This document shows, one piece after another, positions 62,574-64,000 of a stretch of 64,000 nucleotides of DNA (the stretch's first letter is position 1; the number at the start of each line of letters is the position of its first letter). Source of the stretch: Agarivorans litoreus (GTDB lineage Bacteria > Pseudomonadota > Gammaproteobacteria > Enterobacterales > Celerinatantimonadaceae); assembly GCF_019649015.1 (NCBI RefSeq), contig NZ_BLPI01000001.1, positions 1,835,001-1,899,000 of the forward strand. The letters are read 5' to 3'. A program made the position numbers and the translations under genes. A model generated the notes under the pieces. It was given only the letters and a program-made list of their open reading frames with translations. It did not search any database and was not told where the DNA came from.

Positions 62574-63118
62574 TCCCTATATCACTGCTGCTCACACCGT
62601 TACTTAATACCTACGTAGGACTTCATCCTTCATACTCGAGTGTGAGACACCAAAAAGTTCAATTATGCTTAACACACTTAATTATTGTCTTACATCAAAA
62701 GGTGCTTGTTATGTACGTTAAAAATAAATGCTTAGTCGCTACTCTACTTCTTTCATTATCTGCTCCTAGCTTTGCCAACATCATTGTTGATACACAAAAT
62801 GTAGATACTGAGAAGTATCATGCAGACATGTATGAGTGTCAGGCATTATCACAACAAGTCGACCACACCCAAACAGACTCTTTAGGTCGAGATATGCTGG
62901 GCTCTACCGCAAAAGGTGCAGCGCTAGGCGCAGCCGGTGGGGCAATTGCCGGTAGCAGTGGCTCTAAAGGTGCAAAAGTGGGTGCAGGTATTGGCTTGAT
63001 TGGCGGCGTACTAAAACATAGCTCTCAAAAACATCACGCAGAGCAAGAGTATACTGAAGAACAACAAGGCGTGATGAGAAATTGTATGGTGGGCAGAGGT
63101 TATAACGTACTTAACTAA
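62574..63118 (+). repeat. Tandem duplication, copy 1 (glycine-zipper unit)
   Basis: The segment from CCCTATATCACTG through the palindrome CCTACGTAGG and the whole coding region recurs from 63596 on, with an offset of about 1022-1024 bases. Upstream parts diverge, but identity is near-complete from the palindrome onward. Confidence 0.85.
62711..63118 (+). CDS. Glycine-zipper exported protein, copy 1
   Basis: A 135-residue protein: signal peptide (MYVKNKCLVATLLLSLSAPSFA), mature part NIIVDTQNVDTEKYHADMYECQALSQQV, then a glycine-zipper region AKGAALGAAGGAIAGSSGSKGAKVGAGIGLIGGV (about residues 73-106). Cys43 and Cys127 may pair. Glycine-zipper proteins of the YMGG type sit in the outer membrane or periplasm. 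The start ATG at 62711 gives the signal peptide; the longer frame to 62642 does not. Function unknown. Monocistronic; the second copy follows about 1 kb later. Confidence 0.8.
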   Translation: MYVKNKCLVATLLLSLSAPSFANIIVDTQNVDTEKYHADMYECQALSQQVDHTQTDSLGRDMLGSTAKGAALGAAGGAIAGSSGSKGAKVGAGIGLIGGVLKHSSQKHHAEQEYTEEQQGVMRNCMVGRGYNVLN

Positions 63119-63138
63119 AACTGCGTGCTTTGCTTGGT

Positions 63139-63358
63139 GATTGCCCTGTGCAACATCAAAACTAAAGGCCCTAATAAACGACTTGGCACCAAGCAAACTG
63201 GCTTAGCCAAATCTAACATCGCCGATTAAGCGCGAGACCACGCAATGATATATAGTCCAATGCGACTGGCTAAATAGCTTTACAGCAATCGCCAGTCGCC
63301 ATTGCACCCTCAACTAACCATTGGCTAACGAGCCGTGAGCAATTCGTCCAAGCTTAAT
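63139..63358 (+). pseudogene. Decayed duplicate of the recG 3' end
   Basis: Collinear with recG 3' coding sequence from about 62331 to 62551 (offset 806-807): blocks ATTGCCC, GGCCCT, GACTTGGCACCAAGCAAAC, GCGAGACCA.GCAATGATA, GCGAGCAATTCG and CAAGCTTA are kept, but the intervening sequence has many changes and an in-frame stop (GCCGATTAAGCG). It marks the left part of the tandem duplication. Confidence 0.8.
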
Positions 63359-63374
63359 TGGATGAGACACGCTG

Positions 63375-63578
63375 CTAAGTAATGCTAAATATCTCATCGC
63401 GACACTCTTCCACCAAAATCTCCTGTAACCATAGGTACAAAGGATTTTGTCGATTGCGGTAGTGGAATACATAACCAGCATCATATTTAAGCGCCAAGCT
63501 TCTAAACGCTTCGCTTAACTGTAATTGCCTAATGCCATTTTGTGCTTCACATCTCTCTAAATTCGTCACAAATCCCAA
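63375..63578 (-). CDS. Small hypothetical ORF within the duplication gap
   Basis: A leftward 67-residue ORF starting TTG, MGFVTNLERCEAQNGIRQLQ.., ending EECRDEIFSIT. It lies in the roughly 220 bp present only between the recG remnant and the second glycine-zipper copy. No ribosome site stands out and no family is recognised. Confidence 0.35.
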   Translation of the reverse strand: MGFVTNLERCEAQNGIRQLQLSEAFRSLALKYDAGYVFHYRNRQNPLYLWLQEILVEECRDEIFSIT

Positions 63579-63734
63579 GCTTTAAGCTTTCGTGCCCCTA
63601 TATCATTGTTGCCAACACCATTACTAAATAATACCTACGTAGGACTTCATCCTTCATACTTGAGTGTGAGACACCAAAAAGTTCAATTATGCTTAACACA
63701 CTTAATTATTGTCTTACATCAAAAGGTGCTTGTT

Positions 63735-64000
63735 ATGTACGTTAAAAATAAATGCTTAGTCGCTACTCTACTTCTTTCATTATCTGCTCCTAGCTTTGCC
63801 AACATCATTGTTGATACACAAAATGTAGATACTGAGAAGTATCATGCAGACATGTATGAGTGTCAGGCATTATCACAACAAGTCGACCACACCCAAACAG
63901 ACTCTTTAGGTCGAGATATGCTGGGCTCTACCGCAAAAGGTGCAGCGCTAGGCGCAGCCGGTGGGGCAATTGCCGGTGGCAGTGGCTCTAAAGGTGCAAA
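63735..64000 (+). CDS. Glycine-zipper exported protein, copy 2 (partial)
   Basis: The second copy of the gene at 62711, cut by the right window edge after about 88 codons. The visible coding sequence differs from copy 1 by only one base (AGC to GGC in the Gly-zipper). Upstream of it the same promoter segment (CCTACGTAGG palindrome) is duplicated. Confidence 0.82.
   Translation, partial: MYVKNKCLVATLLLSLSAPSFANIIVDTQNVDTEKYHADMYECQALSQQVDHTQTDSLGRDMLGSTAKGAALGAAGGAIAGGSGSKGA

Overview
The window is about 64 kb of chromosome from a Gram-negative gammaproteobacterium, most likely a marine polysaccharide-using member of the Alteromonadales/Vibrionales type (an Agarivorans-like genus is a guess only). 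Supporting signs are close matches to enterobacterial and vibrio housekeeping proteins (RecG, PntAB, ArgA with a TTG start, GrxA, CodA/CodB, YaiL), lipobox lipoproteins, outer-membrane porins and RND pumps, a lipoprotein pullulanase, and moderate GC. There is no prophage, plasmid, CRISPR or recognisable defence island.

Layout. 1-1.9 kb: 5' part of a pullulanase gene running off the left edge. 2.8-6.5 kb: cytosine operon codB-pucR-like regulator-codA. 6.6-10.8 kb: YSC84-like protein, galM, a periplasmic solute-binding protein, a decayed and internally deleted paralogue of it, and a small lipoprotein gene split by a MITE. 10.8-11.5 kb: tRNA-Arg/His/Pro operon surrounded by broken tRNA-Pro fragments and serial terminators. 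11.7-17.1 kb: CDGSH-glutamate synthase fusion, DUF3291, GNAT, MATE and aldo/keto reductase genes. 17.3-35.6 kb: a large polyamine catabolism and uptake region (puuA-puuB leftward; a second glutamylpolyamine synthetase, aminotransferase, potFGHI-like transporter and puuR-like regulator rightward; agmatinase; puuC; a glutamine amidotransferase) with an RND pump pair inside it. 35.7-41.5 kb: complete tripartite RND efflux operon. 41.9-48 kb: HDOD protein, TetR regulator, argA, porin with a Pho-box-like promoter, OM beta-barrel, DUF4250, grxA. 48-53.9 kb: acyltransferase + MFS exporter with divergent LysR regulator, Hsp20, two tiny genes of 41 and 53 codons, one secreted unknown. 54.3-57.3 kb: pntAB. 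57.3-59.1 kb: DUF2971 gene and a repeat-rich stretch. 59.2-64 kb: yaiL, a proline-rich exported protein, recG and a tandemly duplicated glycine-zipper gene.

How it works together. Agmatinase makes putrescine; the ABC transporter imports polyamines; the glutamylpolyamine synthetases, PuuB, PuuC and an amidotransferase would take them through gamma-glutamyl intermediates to GABA, with a class III aminotransferase as an alternative route. A 14-base TTAACACTSTGTTG motif occurs twice in the divergent puuA promoters and a related site precedes the puuC/amidotransferase pair, making it a candidate operator for the PuuR-like regulator.

The most notable structural features are: a four-copy, about 268-bp MITE family with 20-bp terminal inverted repeats; one copy that cleanly splits a lipoprotein gene, whose frame is restored exactly on conceptual excision; a tRNA-Pro locus flanked by 5'-half and 3'-half tRNA remnants; and a tandem duplication in which the recG 3' end has decayed while the glycine-zipper gene stayed nearly identical.
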